Positions 22,287 through 34,450 of a stretch of 64,000 nt of DNA are shown piece after piece. The position numbers and the translations under genes are program-made. Origin of the DNA: Polyodon spathula (taxonomy: Eukaryota > Chordata > Actinopteri > Acipenseriformes > Polyodontidae); assembly GCF_017654505.1 (NCBI RefSeq), contig NC_054555.1, positions 4,518,835-4,582,834 on the forward strand. Reading direction: 5' to 3'. Below the pieces are notes generated by a model, which was given only the letters and a program-made list of their open reading frames with translations, was not told the DNA's origin and did no database searches. Position 1 is the stretch's first letter. Every line of letters starts with the position of its first letter.

Positions 22287-24963
22287 TTCCTGGTCCATTT
22301 CTTGTTAAAAAAAATTATATTTCTTGTAATTAAAAAATAAACTGATAAACATGGCTATATTATGTTGAAATACACTTAACTGGTCTCCGGTCCTATTTTT
22401 TTAAAATTCAAAACCCACAGCATTTTATTTTCAGCTCAGTCACAGATTGGCTTTTTAAAGATCTGTTGAAAACACTAGACACATAATTGATATAAGTTTA
22501 AGGTTGGTTGTGTGTAAATTTGCCTCATGCTAACATAAACAGTCCAACAGGGCTATTTATCCACTGATCATAAGAAGAGTTATTTCCTGGTATACTTAAC
22601 AAACCCTAAAATTATCGCTTAAACAGTTTTTCTTTTTTTGTTAAATTAAATCTGTTTTTCCGTCACTGCTTCCTCTTTTGCAAATCATTGCAAGTCATTA
22701 TTAGAAGTCAAGGGCATATAAATTCATTACTGATTGTGGTGGTTTAATCAAGACTTTCTTTTTTTTTATAGACCCTTCAAGTTTTATTAGTGACACTGTT
22801 TATAAACAATACATCACATTAATTCACTACCTGATGATACTGTCTGTTTTTTTCTAGAATATTTTTTTTTTCCAATGATGTTAACACTAACCTCAGCACA
22901 GTGTAGCAGTGTTTAAGACGACTCCATTTTACAATTTGATTACGTCTTAATTCTGTTTCTTCGTGAGTGGAAAATGGCCAGTCAGTATATGTATACCTGA
23001 TCTGATTTTTGCCACAGAGGGCTCTATCCATTTACAAATTAAAGTGAGACATCGATGTTAAATGGTTTGTCCTCTAATGTGCACCATCTGTTTACTAAAA
23101 ACTGTTTCCTGACTCATTTCTCGATCAGGGTCACATTAATAGTTATGTTTTAATTTTTCAGAATTTTGTGTGTGAATTTTGTGTATCTTTCAGCATAAAA
23201 ACCTTTTAGTTTTGGGTTTTAAATACATAATAATTCCATTTTATTTTCCATAAATTCATGGCCAGTTTGTGAAAAGAAAACCATGTCTTCTGAGCAAAGT
23301 TTAAATCAAAGCATTACAACTATCTACAGTATTATATTCTATGTCATAAAAAAAACACAGCTTTGTCTCTTTGCCAATTTACAAAACATGAAAGAGTTTT
23401 TAGTGAGCAAACACCCACTGGTTGTAGTTTAGGTGATGGATTGACATCTGCAGGCTAAGATTTAACAAAACAAAGACTGTGAACAGAAAATGAGTTTCTT
23501 CAGAGATGAAAATCAGTAATTGTGTGTTTCTAAGACACATGCAAAGATGACAGTGGTCCCTTTTTATCAACAGTGGTAAATTGCACTTTGAATGCAGTAT
23601 TTAATACGAAATCTAAGCTTAAGGTTACAATTTATGTAGCGAAGCCCATGCAGGAGAATAAGTTCTTTATAACTGTACATAACAGCTCTCATCTTTAAAT
23701 GTAAGCACTGTTTTTTAATATGATAGGATAACACATTTATGATAACACACTGTGACAGAAAGAAACACGTTTACTGCCCCCAGGTTTCCCATCATTTAGC
23801 TGTACACACCAGGACAATGCTAAACCAGTCAGCTAGCATGCATCAATCTGTAAATAACAACCATTAATCTGAGACGCCCTTAAAAGTTTTTTTTTTTTTG
23901 TCAAGAATTGTGTTACTGTCATAATCGTTCTATCCAAGGCAGATTCTACTAAGTCTTATGAAATAATGTGAAAATTATTTTTGTCGGCTAGAGAAACAAT
24001 CCTGAATCAGTAAAACCATTTCTGCTAATTTCCTATTCTTCCGAGCAAGAAGGCCCGTTCTCGAAGATATCAAACAAGTAGGTGCACTACAAGGCCATTA
24101 GGGATAGCTGCATGATATTAACCCAGATGCAATAAGGATACAGGTCAATTCTTCCTCTTCTTATATCAGCCTAAGGCATTTCTCTTATTAGAAATTGCAC
24201 AATTGGACATTTCAAAGCTATTTTCAGCTGCACTGGTAATCGTCTCAATAGTCTACAGAAAGGCTGCAATACACAGCGATGCAACATTATTTGCAAAAGA
24301 TTTATGCCATGCAATTTGAAGGCTTTATTATGGGATGCTTGTGCACATACAGAACACAGAAATCAGCTGTATTTGTTCTGCCTCTCAGCGCGTCCCCCCC
24401 AGAAATGCTGAAAGGGGTTTGAAAACAGCAGGTTAGGCACTGTATGAACCCCTTGTGTTCGTGGCTTTCTTTCTACTACTTGTTTTTTGCCTGTCTGTTG
24501 TTAATTAAGAGTGCATTATATGTTCCAAAGCTGGCACCACAAAGTGATCACATTGCACATAGGTGTTATGATATGGCGATACGTTTTATATGTGTCAGTA
24601 AAATGTAATTATGTTTGAGCTAACACATTTTCTTACTGAGTTCATGCTACAGCCATATATAGTAAGCCTCTATTCATGATACCTTACACCAAACTGGTAG
24701 GGTGGCACATCGTTAGTAGTGAATAACATTTCAACTAATTTATCGCATGACTTATTAAGAAAAAAAGAAAATAATTAACCTGGAGGTATATAATGAAACT
24801 GTCCAACCCAGCTATTGCAGATGACCATGGCTGAAAACTCCCACTTGTCAATTACAGATGATGTGTCTCGGTACTCGTTGATTTGAGCGATTTCACTCAA
24901 CGTGTTTCCTTCTTCATGCAAGTCAAGGTTATAATAGTAGAAAACACTAGTGAAGGCTTTGAG

Positions 24964-24997
24964 TAAATTGTTGATGCTCATAAATTGTTGATGCTCA
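24964..24997. repeat. Tandem duplication, 17 bp x 2
   Basis: The unit TAAATTGTTGATGCTCA occurs twice in direct tandem with no mismatch, followed by a partial third start (TAATGC). Confidence 0.9.
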
Positions 24998-27384
24998 TAA
25001 TGCATCAGAGTAGAAAAATGCAACATATCTATAAATTTTGCACAGCAGTGCATGATATTGAACTAATTGTTATGAAATAATACTATGTTTTATTCCTTAA
25101 ATTCCATGCAATTGAAATATTCCTGACAGCTAAAATGATGCCAGTTCATAAAACTGGGAATCATGATAAAAATTTTAACAGATTAGCAAATGGGAGAATC
25201 CAGTATATTTTACCAGTTCCCCTGAAAATTAAACCCTTTTTGAAATGTTTTTAATGTTTAAACAAAGCTGGTTACTATATCAGTGCTGCCATTGTATACA
25301 CCGGAGCAGAGTTATGTCCCAAAACAATCGCTTAATCCACAATACCCTTGACCCCTGTTAGTTTTAAGATTGCATTTCCTTAAAGCAATTCAGAATTATG
25401 TCTACAAACCTCATAAGGCTCGATAGGGAAGCTGACACATTTGGAACTGCTGAACAATGGATTTGTAAACACAGAAGATAATTCATTAGAAAGACAAATG
25501 ACGCTGATACTGCATGGCTAATCACCACTACCCCATAAGAGGTTTTAATTGGAATGGAAAGCCCTTATTATTCATATCACCTGTCTTACAGATTATTTTC
25601 CAAAGGCAATTCAATCCTTAATTATTATTACAGATATTTATGAATAAGTGCTACATCTGTTTGGGAGCAGTTTATTGACAAAAACATTCCGATATATAAA
25701 ACAAGCAGCATGCACAAATCGCCTGCCACTGCACCTGTTACCAATTAGAAATTGATTTAATTAATCTAATAATGTATCTTTATAAAAATGTGTTCTTTAT
25801 TTCAATGACATTTGGGCATTTATAAATCTGGAGATGATTGTGTGATCACATGTTTGATGTAGAAGGGTGTGTGACATAACTAGCTAGTCAACATTTCTAC
25901 AGAATTCCCTTGTTATATTTCATAAACAACAAGTATAGGAATTTTAATGGAAGGGAATTATTAAAAGGCTCTATACAGTCTTGCAAAACTGCACCCTGCC
26001 AATGCAAAAAAGAGATACTGATTTTTTTTTTTAAAGCCTTGCTCACTGGTGCTCACTCTTTTATAAATAGGTCAATGCACTACATTAAAAAACTTCACCA
26101 TTTATTTTCAATAGATACATTCACAAATTAAACAATCCTGACATTTGTGTTTGCATAAAAGTAGCTTCCTTTGACACCTGGAATACTCTATCTGCCCCAC
26201 AGCACTTGCTGGGAATTCTCTGAGAACACTTTTATCAGCTATTTCCAGATGTGTCATGCATGTATGAGCTGCATTATTCAAGAGAGCAAACCAATACATG
26301 TGCTTTCCACGATTAATCAACAGTACTAAATCAACAGTACTTTATACAAAATATCTGGGTTTCCTACCATCCTCTCAACTATTGATTAAACTAAAGCGGC
26401 AAACCAAGTTTCTTCATGAATTAATTAGCCTGAGGAAAGAGACAGCTTCCTTATCTGTTTGTATGTGAGGCTCTTAAAAAAAAAAAAAAAATACCACACT
26501 ACTGACAAAAGCGTATTGCATTGCTCATGTCATGACTGCTATTGTACACAAGCGATCAATCAGGGCTATGTATTTTGTAAATATTCAAATATCTGAGCTA
26601 GGGAGGAGAAAATGTATTGTTACAGTACAGTAGGTATGCTCACTCATCTAGCAGGGCTCTTTCAGTTCACTATGAAACTAGGTTAAGGTAGACAAAATTG
26701 TTTACTTTTCTTATTAAATAGAATGGGCAAGAGCTAGTTCTCAAACTAGCCATTTTCAGTATCCATCTTCATCCAGTTACACTGTATTGTTAAGGAAGGC
26801 TGTTTTCAGAAATGATTCCATCCTGCACAACCCAATTGTTAAGTAGTTCTGCTGTTTCATAATGATATGCCATGCTTGTGAAAAACATGTCATGTACATC
26901 TAGCCATTGAGCAGAGTTTCACCTATATCAATAGGCAAATCGAATCACAGCAATGCGACAGCTTGTGTCCTTGATGGAACCACTGCAATTTAATCAGAAA
27001 GGAATATGCGTTGGTTTTTGAGTATGATAGACAGAAAGCATGATGGTTCAAATGAGATAATGCAAAACAAACAGTGTGAGGGAAATCATAACCTACTTGT
27101 GAACTTGTCATTGATTATTTTTGCATTACCTACTGTACTCTGAACCCCACTTCTGAACCCAACCATATGCAATTATGAAATTTGCAGCAGATTCTCCAAA
27201 ACCAATTTAATGCTAAATGACTTGTATATACTTTACTGCCCAAAAAAGGGCATTAATTATGCAGCTGGGTGAGAAAGGTTAATATGCTGGTGGGGATTTC
27301 TTTCATTTAATTGCTTTGTGCGGGGTGAGATGTACTTAGGCAGCAAGCACTCCGTCAGTATGCTGTTCTTACTTTCTGGCTACT

Positions 27385-27480
27385 TACATCTATAGCCAAA
27401 AGTTTTGCATCACCTAGAATTCTAGGATTGAGACATAATAAAAAAATAATAATAATTATGTTCCGTGAACATAATTTAGA
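27385..27480 (+). mobile_element. Possible terminal part of a Tc1/mariner-like dispersed repeat
   Basis: The sequence starting TACATCTATAGCCAAAAGTT and continuing TTGCATCACC looks like the end of a fish Tc1/mariner-type element beginning after a TA dinucleotide. It also contains a perfect 10-bp hairpin (27454-27463 with 27467-27476, loop CGT). No matching inverted end is visible in the next kilobase, and an AT microsatellite interrupts the sequence soon after. The family call comes from the general look of the terminus and is weak. Confidence 0.3.
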
Positions 27481-27523
27481 GCTTTTATTTAACATTTATT
27501 CAAAGAAACTCCAACATGATATC

Positions 27524-27525
<2 letters not shown>

Positions 27526-27603
<78 letters not shown>

Positions 27604-27609
27604 ATATAC
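27526..27609. repeat. (AT)n microsatellite
   Basis: About 84 bp of nearly pure AT dinucleotides with a single phase break near 27592. Confidence 0.97.
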
Positions 27610-28796
27610 ATGTGTATAGTTTATATGAATATAGAGCAATTCAACTTTTTCAAGTTTCTGGATTCAGTTCACTGAATGACCTATATATTTAGATGCACAA
27701 CATGAAAAAATGGTTTGATTTATGATTATTGCACTTGAATGACACCAGGAACATTGCTTCAGCAAGACTATAGAAAGAAGATTGATGCAGTGAGATGGCC
27801 ATCCTAGTGTAAAGAAAAAATAATTTATGATTCTTTACAAAACAAACCGTTGTAGGATCCCATGAAAATAAATCAAAATCAAAAATAAATCATTAGAAAT
27901 GTGTAATCTCACTTTGTAAGAAATGGAAGGAATGCTTTAATGTGTTTATGCTTCCAATGGAAAATGATTCAGATTTATGATAAGGATCACAGGATAAACC
28001 ATGAGTTTATGTCAGGCCATCCTCAGGTTATTATAAGATACTTTTTTTTTTTTTTTTCCTCAGGATGCCTCAAAGCCTCAAGTAAAAATCTATAGTGCAT
28101 TAACATAGGCAACAACTGTCTTTTAGAGATGATGGGGCCCATGCACGTTTTTAGACCAATACAGGATCTTAATATGTAGCTGACATATATTATATGGATC
28201 AAACCGGTTATCTTTTCTCAGGCTAATACATTTTTAATTTGCTTTTTATGTGAAATAAATTGTATAGACGGCTTCACAGCCCAGGCCCATTAAAGCTTTC
28301 TGAATCAATAGCGGCTGTAAAAGTATCCCTATAAAGAATGGTGATTTACAAGGAATATTCTCAGCTGGGAAAAACAGCAAGCACCAATTATCCCTTTGAA
28401 ATTATTCTGGAAGCACGCGATACAAGAAGTTTGATGCTGCGCTTCCTCAGTTCAAGAACAGGAGTACTGTGAGAAATCGTCTACTTCAGTGTTTTGGTAA
28501 ATAACTGTCAAACAAAATATATGTGAATGTTGACATGTCTGAGAGGTCAATAGCATTCCACAAATATGTATGATGGTGAGTAAGGGGATGACAAGTGATT
28601 GAAGTCAGAAGCAGAAATCTGACAATTTCTTCAGAGCTAGGGATTTGGAGCTGGAATATGAAAGACCAGGAAGAACTTTTTAAAAAGACAACCAACATCC
28701 TTGGTCTTCGTTATCTATGTTTTCATGATGTCTAAAGAGACAAAAACTGCAGATAAACATTACATTACATATGTGGTAAACTGGGGATTTGTAAGA

Positions 28797-29055
28797 CAAT
28801 CAAAGGTATGTTACATTAAGTGTCTCTAATTACTGTGAAGCTTCTTAGTAAATACATGTGTACTTACACATAATTACAATGTTATTACACATAAATACAA
28901 TGTACTTAAGGTGTAAATCTTACATATTAATTACATTGTATTTATGCATAATACAACTGGAATTATGTGTAAGTACACATGTATTTACTAAGAAGCTTCT
29001 ATGTAAATACGCAGCAATTAGAGACACTTAATATGTAAAGTGTTACCCAGTCAAA
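28797..29055. mobile_element. Palindromic MITE, copy 3, with target duplications
   Basis: The element spans 28805-29047. The right end on the minus strand opens GGTAACACTTTACATATTAA and the left end opens GGTATGTTACATTAAGTGTC with a small terminal deletion. Both arms continue TGTCTCTAATT(A/G)CTG and converge on AAGCTTCTTAGTAAATACAT followed by GTGTACTTACAC. The right arm has an extra segment (GCGTATTTACATAG) missing from the left. The flanks CAATCAAA (28797-28804) and CAGTCAAA (29048-29055) form an 8-bp target duplication with one mismatch. The telomere-like core of copies 1 and 2 is absent, so this is a shortened derivative. It has no coding capacity. Confidence 0.85.
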
Positions 29056-30888
29056 TAGATAATCTTACGAAAACATTTCTTCTCCGTTTTGATGCATTGA
29101 ATTTGAACTTCTGTGCTTATTTAGCTAGTATACTATGAAATCGAGAGCACACTAGGGTTGAGCTCCCAAAATACGTCAACAGATCCTCATACCTATTTGT
29201 TCAGCTATGCCCAGACACAGACCATTCTGTTATTATTGCTCTTCAAAAATGAAATAAAATAGTAAACCAGCTAACATTGTGCAATATATAATAAAAAAAG
29301 CGATAAAGAGAGTAAAAACATGTACACAGTGGAAAATAAAGCCTTTATTCTTATTTAATGATTGTATTTCCTAATTTAATTTAGATTTACTCAGAAGGGA
29401 ATTTAGAATAGTATTCTGAACAGCATTGATACCATCAGCGACTCATATTTAAACTGGATGAGGTTAATTTATTGACAGTTATTATGAGCGGTAGTTTATT
29501 TAATGAGGTAGGCCTGTTGGTGCTAGGATTATATTGGAATTCTGGTGTCGATATAGCGACCTTGAAGAAGGACAGATAACAAAACAAAACAAACTGTAAT
29601 ACAGATAGCTGCTGAGTTTTTTGGGGGGCAATTTGATCAAGCCCTAGACAGGACTTGTTTGTATGAACCAGCATGATGGAGAAAAGGTTGCCCATCACAA
29701 TATCACTAAAAGATTACAGGTGAGCTTTGCAATGTTATACCTTACTCCGCCACAATGTTACTAACAAATCAAGTGGAAACAATCACCACATTTAATAGGT
29801 CTGTATGAGTTGGAGATATGATCAAGTCATGCATGATGTAATGGTTGTTATCATCTATTTATCACAAAAGCATCTTTTACTATTCATTAAAGCCATCAAT
29901 TCCATACAGTACTGTAGTGCTGGAGAGATGGTGCTTGTGTAGCACTCCAATGGGCACCAGTGGTCTGTAATGCAGACATGGGGATAGACTGGCCCAAAGC
30001 ACTACAATATAGATCACTGTTCAGAAATAAGACACGTTGGTGGTCCAGTGAGGTAGAAAGTGTTCTTATTTAGCTCAGGTATTAAGTTTTTACAACTGAA
30101 AATGAAACAGTGCAAAGCCTTTTAAGAAATAAGAGACAAAAAACAGCAGACAAAAGAGAGCGGATCCAGGCAAATGCAAGGACAGCATTTTCAATGCTGA
30201 GTTGACGTGGATTTAATTAGAGCAGGCTGTAATTAGACAGAAGAAGCGTGTTGATTGTTTCTTCCATGTAATTAGAGACTCGCTCTCAGAACAGGGTTGT
30301 AAAAACATTTATGTTGCACATCTCTAGGATCTGAGCAGAATTGTGTTGAAATAGCAAGGAGGCTGACAATGCCTCATTGCTCTTCTAAGCCCCAAAATAC
30401 AGTGAATTGGAACCAGACCTCTGCTGGGTTCTATTTTTGTTTTGCATTGCGCAGTGTAAAACTTGTTTTTGAAAAGGCAGACACAAATTATCTAAAGCTG
30501 GAAACTAATCCCTGAAATTCATGCTCGTTTTTTCCGTTCTCAGACAAAGACATTTTATTGTTAAAGGAACCTCTTGCACATTGAGATTATAACAAGTAAA
30601 TGTGATGCATTGTATGTGTGTCTCTGTGCATTTCTGTATGCTTTTCTTTAATCATACACAAGTCTTAGTCAGTAATGGATAGGAAGCCCACACAGTACTT
30701 GTCATATCTATATGTCCGGTTGTGTGGTAGATTTTGGGTGTATCCTGTTGTTTTGCATCAGTGAAGATAGTGTTTATTATGGTCCACTACAAAGAGCAAG
30801 GCTTGGGTTGTGGATCAGGTCTAGTGGGCTTCATTCTGTATTGATCTTTATGTAAATTCTTACTTGGGATGCAGTACACACACAGACT

Positions 30889-30892
<4 letters not shown>

Positions 30893-30958
<66 letters not shown>
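30893..30958. repeat. (TG)n microsatellite
   Basis: Thirty-three uninterrupted TG units. Confidence 0.98.
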
Positions 30959-30959
<1 letters not shown>

Positions 30960-31538
30960 AGGTTGAAGAGGAGGTTATATAGTGTCGGAGAAGCAAAACT
31001 GAAATATATATTTTATGTGAAATATTGCACATGAATAGTCATGTATATGTTAATTCAGGTCATTTTTTTTAACAATATGCTATAATAGTACTACCTTATC
31101 ACATCTGTGATCAGCTGTGCAGTATAAGGCTGAGATGGGATAGCTGTATGCACTGTAAGTTTGACATGTGAGCTGCAAAGATTGATCTTAGTTTTAAAGT
31201 GTGGTTGTGGCTGCCCGGCTTGTTGAAGCCTCTGTATCCACTCCACTGGATCCTAGAAATCACCATCTGTGTCTTTAGGATTGGCAAACGACTAAGAAGA
31301 TGACTAATCATTCATAGTGTGGTCGATAGCAGACAAGCGAGAAAACGTCAGTCAGTGAGCACAGCTACGCATACACGGAATGCTAGTATTGAGTTGTATT
31401 GAACATAACTTAGTCTTAATAAGGTTCTGTGAAACTCTGAAACATCTAACTTCCCATGAGATAATGATTCACAGCACTTGTGGCAACGGTTTTTATAAAT
31501 ATGCATTTTTTTATACTTCTCTCTCTGTTATGAGTGTC

Positions 31539-31540
<2 letters not shown>

Positions 31541-31607
<67 letters not shown>
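31541..31607. repeat. (AG)n microsatellite
   Basis: About 33 uninterrupted AG units, a pure polypurine tract on the plus strand. Confidence 0.98.
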
Positions 31608-31609
<2 letters not shown>

Positions 31610-32211
31610 AAAATGGAAATCAAAAAGCAGTTTAATCAATCAGTTCTGTTAAAACCATCTGGAGAGCGCAGATACGAGGCAACATTTTTTTAATCCTTTG
31701 TTGATCTACCACGCTAATTGAGAATTTTAGCAAAAATATAGGGAACAACAAAATCCCCATGAGGCCAATTCATCTCAGTGATAATATATTTATATATTTT
31801 TTTAATTATTCCACTGATTTCTTAAGGTTACAATAAAAAAAAAAAAACATACAGTATGCGCTCTATATACATATATTAATAATAATAGAAAACGTAATTT
31901 AAGGTAACCCTGCATGTAATGCACATATATTTATTGCTGTTATTACATTATTAAAACTTTTGATAATTTTAAGCGTGCTGAAAGTAGTCTAGATACAAAT
32001 TTGGTGTATTTTAACATATTTTGTTGTATTACAATGTACAAGTTTGATATTAAACAATACATTTTTTTGGGTAACAATACTAGAACGTAATTTATACAGA
32101 AAGTCAGCACTTTCTTTTCTCTATGAAAACTGTTGATAATACTGAGTTTAAAAAATTGATTGACTGATTGATAAAACTTTTAGTTGTTCTAATAAATCGT
32201 CTTAAATAAGC

Positions 32212-32462
32212 CTGGGCTGGTGCTGCTGTGCTCCTTGTTTGTGGAACTCTATTCCGGTTGATATTAGGCAGGTTGAAACATTGGCTTCTTTTTAAGTCTA
32301 AATTGAAAACATACTTTTTTTATATGTGCTTTTATAAAATTGGTTGTAGCTGAAGTGTATTGTACATATGAGTTCTCCTGTTGTTTTTTTTTTTTTTTTC
32401 ATTTTGTACAGTGCTTTGGGATACAATGATGTGAAGGGCGCTATATAAAAAATACATTTATG
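32212..32462 (+). mobile_element. 3' end of an L2-type LINE
   Basis: From 32230 the frame reads APCLWNSIPVDIRQVETLASF. A one-base insertion in a T run follows, and then the neighbouring frame reads KSKLKTYFFYMCFYKIG and a stop. That L-WNS-P---R---TL-SFKSKLKTY signature is the extreme C-terminus of L2-like LINE polymerases. The 3' UTR follows with the typical end GTGCTTTGGGATAC, then GTGAAGGGCGCTATATAAA and A-rich DNA. The copy is truncated on its 5' side and frameshifted, so inactive. The protein fragment at 3.6 kb may come from the same family but is a separate insertion. Confidence 0.78.
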
Positions 32463-34450
32463 TTGTATTGTAATAACATTGACACTGAAGATTAATGCAC
32501 ATGTTGGGAACCTGTGTGTTAAGTTGAGTATATTTATACAGCATTAAAGGTGTTGTACAAATAAACCAGTGCTTCTGGATACCTGTGATTTTTAGTTACA
32601 AACTATTGGAAACGACAGCCTCAAAATTTATAGCATAGACAACTCCTTTCCTAACTTAACTTAATTGCTATCGCAGCTTTGATTAATCTTGTATCCAGAG
32701 CTCTCGTTAATAACAAATATAAAACCTGAATTAGACACGGCTAGTACTGTTATTATTTCAGATTAAGGTAAATGCATTTATAAAGTAATGATAACATATC
32801 CATATTCAAAAAACAACCAAACACCACCCAAGCCATATTAAACAACAGCACAGTTTTAATTAATGCCCGTCAACTTTATATACCCACTTTTCTAGGGCTT
32901 GTGCTCCAATGCCTTTGCTAGCTAAACCTTCCAGTTTAGTAATGTAATATTAGAATGCAAGGCTATATGAACCTAACCCACCTCTAGCTTACCTCTAACA
33001 CAATGCATTCTGACTTACTGAGGGAACTGTCCAACTTAATGACATTTTTTAAAACTGCTTTCTCTTGTACTGGGAGTGCATATTTGAAAAATAGAGTTTA
33101 TTTATATAGCTGTTTGAAGACTGATGCTTATTAGGCTCATATACAATGATTGCATTCTGTCTGCCTCTTAATTGCATCTCACTGTCTTAAAGGCACCATT
33201 AATGGATACATTTTTAGGAGACGGAATTTAGTCAAATGCAGAGATTGTGGGGAAAAAAAAAATATTGCTAATTTGCAAAACATATGTATAGAGCTAATAT
33301 AGTGGAGATACATTTTTGTATGCAATTAAGATTTAAAATGTGCTGTATAAAAAACTGAACAATCCCGTACATGTCCCAGCTGAACAGTTACTGTGCACCT
33401 TGTTAAGATTGACAGTCTTTATGGGACTATCTGTTACTCATAAACTGCATTCAATTGTCAAGTATAGCCTCAGTGGTGGATTTTGACAACATCAGAAACT
33501 CCACAATCAATGGGGCCTCACAAAGTACATTCACTTGCATATATCTCGCAGTGTACATGCTATCTATTTAGACAAGGAGGAGAGTAAGACTAATCTTCAG
33601 TGCCAGTTGACTTATGTACAGGTGAAACAACATGGGTAAGTAGGCAAAGATAATGTTCAAATACAAGGTTTTTCTAATATGTGGGCAGTGGGTTTGTAGT
33701 TCATGCAGCTCCTATATAAATATGGCAAAAAGGTTTTGTGTATGTGGCAACACGTTGATCATACTGTTGCCTAATTATTATGTTTGCCAATAGCTGGATT
33801 GACTAAATATTTCCGTATATAACAACACAGAATTTAGTATTAGTGATTTAACTAAAGAATGTATTTTTGACCAGTTAACTAAAGAATGTATTTTTGACCA
33901 ATGCTTTGGTCGAGGAAATTGTATATTCTCTGCTGTAGGCTAGTTAATTCCATTGATTAGTTGGTATTAATTTATTTCTTGAAAGAAAACCCACATACAC
34001 ACTTCTGATCCTTGCCCTCTTTTTTTTTTAAATCAAGAACAGGACAGAGAATAGAAAAACCATGTAGCATGGAAACTGATAAATGAGCTAATCAGGATCT
34101 ACAGAATCTGTCAGAGTGCCCTTCTGAACACTTACTCCCGCAGGATTCATATGCTGTGCTGTTTAAATAACCACCTCTGAGTTCAGAATTTAAAAAGAAA
34201 TATATCTTAGCTGCTTGTTCACATGTATCGATGGAAAGCAAAGCAAGAAATCAAACACCAAGGCCTTCGGGAAGCTTTAGAACATGCATCAAGACTTCAT
34301 AAATAATGATGTGACCTGTAGTGATTTGTCCCCCTTTCTCATCCCATCTAATACTTACTGTTCAAAGGATTAGATATATGTTGGCCATTCATTTTAATAC
34401 AGTTTGATGGTGTTAAAATGTTCATTGTTATAAATAAATAAATGAATAAA
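32463..34450. other. Non-genic sequence
   Basis: No gene or transposon is recognised apart from a 27-bp-period tandem duplication at 33850-33900. AT-rich with short frames only. Confidence 0.45.
33850..33900. repeat. Tandem duplication, 27-bp period x 2
   Basis: AACTAAAGAATGTATTTTTG plus ACCA occurs at 33850-33873 and again at 33877-33900 without mismatch, with GTT between. Confidence 0.92.

Larger units (their letters stand above)
20451..28796. other. Non-genic sequence with microsatellites
   Basis: I recognise no exon or RNA gene. It holds a T/G homopolymer pair (21008-21027), an AAT microsatellite (22243-22283), a 17-bp tandem pair (24964-24997), a possible transposon end (27385-27480) and a long AT repeat (27526-27609). 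The remainder is ordinary AT-rich DNA with short chance frames. Confidence 0.45.
29056..32211. other. Non-genic sequence with two long dinucleotide repeats
   Basis: No exon or known element is recognised. The notable contents are the TG array near 30.9 kb and the GA array near 31.6 kb, listed separately. Confidence 0.45.

Noticed and set aside
27428..27619. Frame encoding Ile-Tyr repeats
   Set aside because: Translation of the AT microsatellite.
30787..31032. Frame encoding His-Thr repeats
   Set aside because: Translation of the TG microsatellite on the minus strand.
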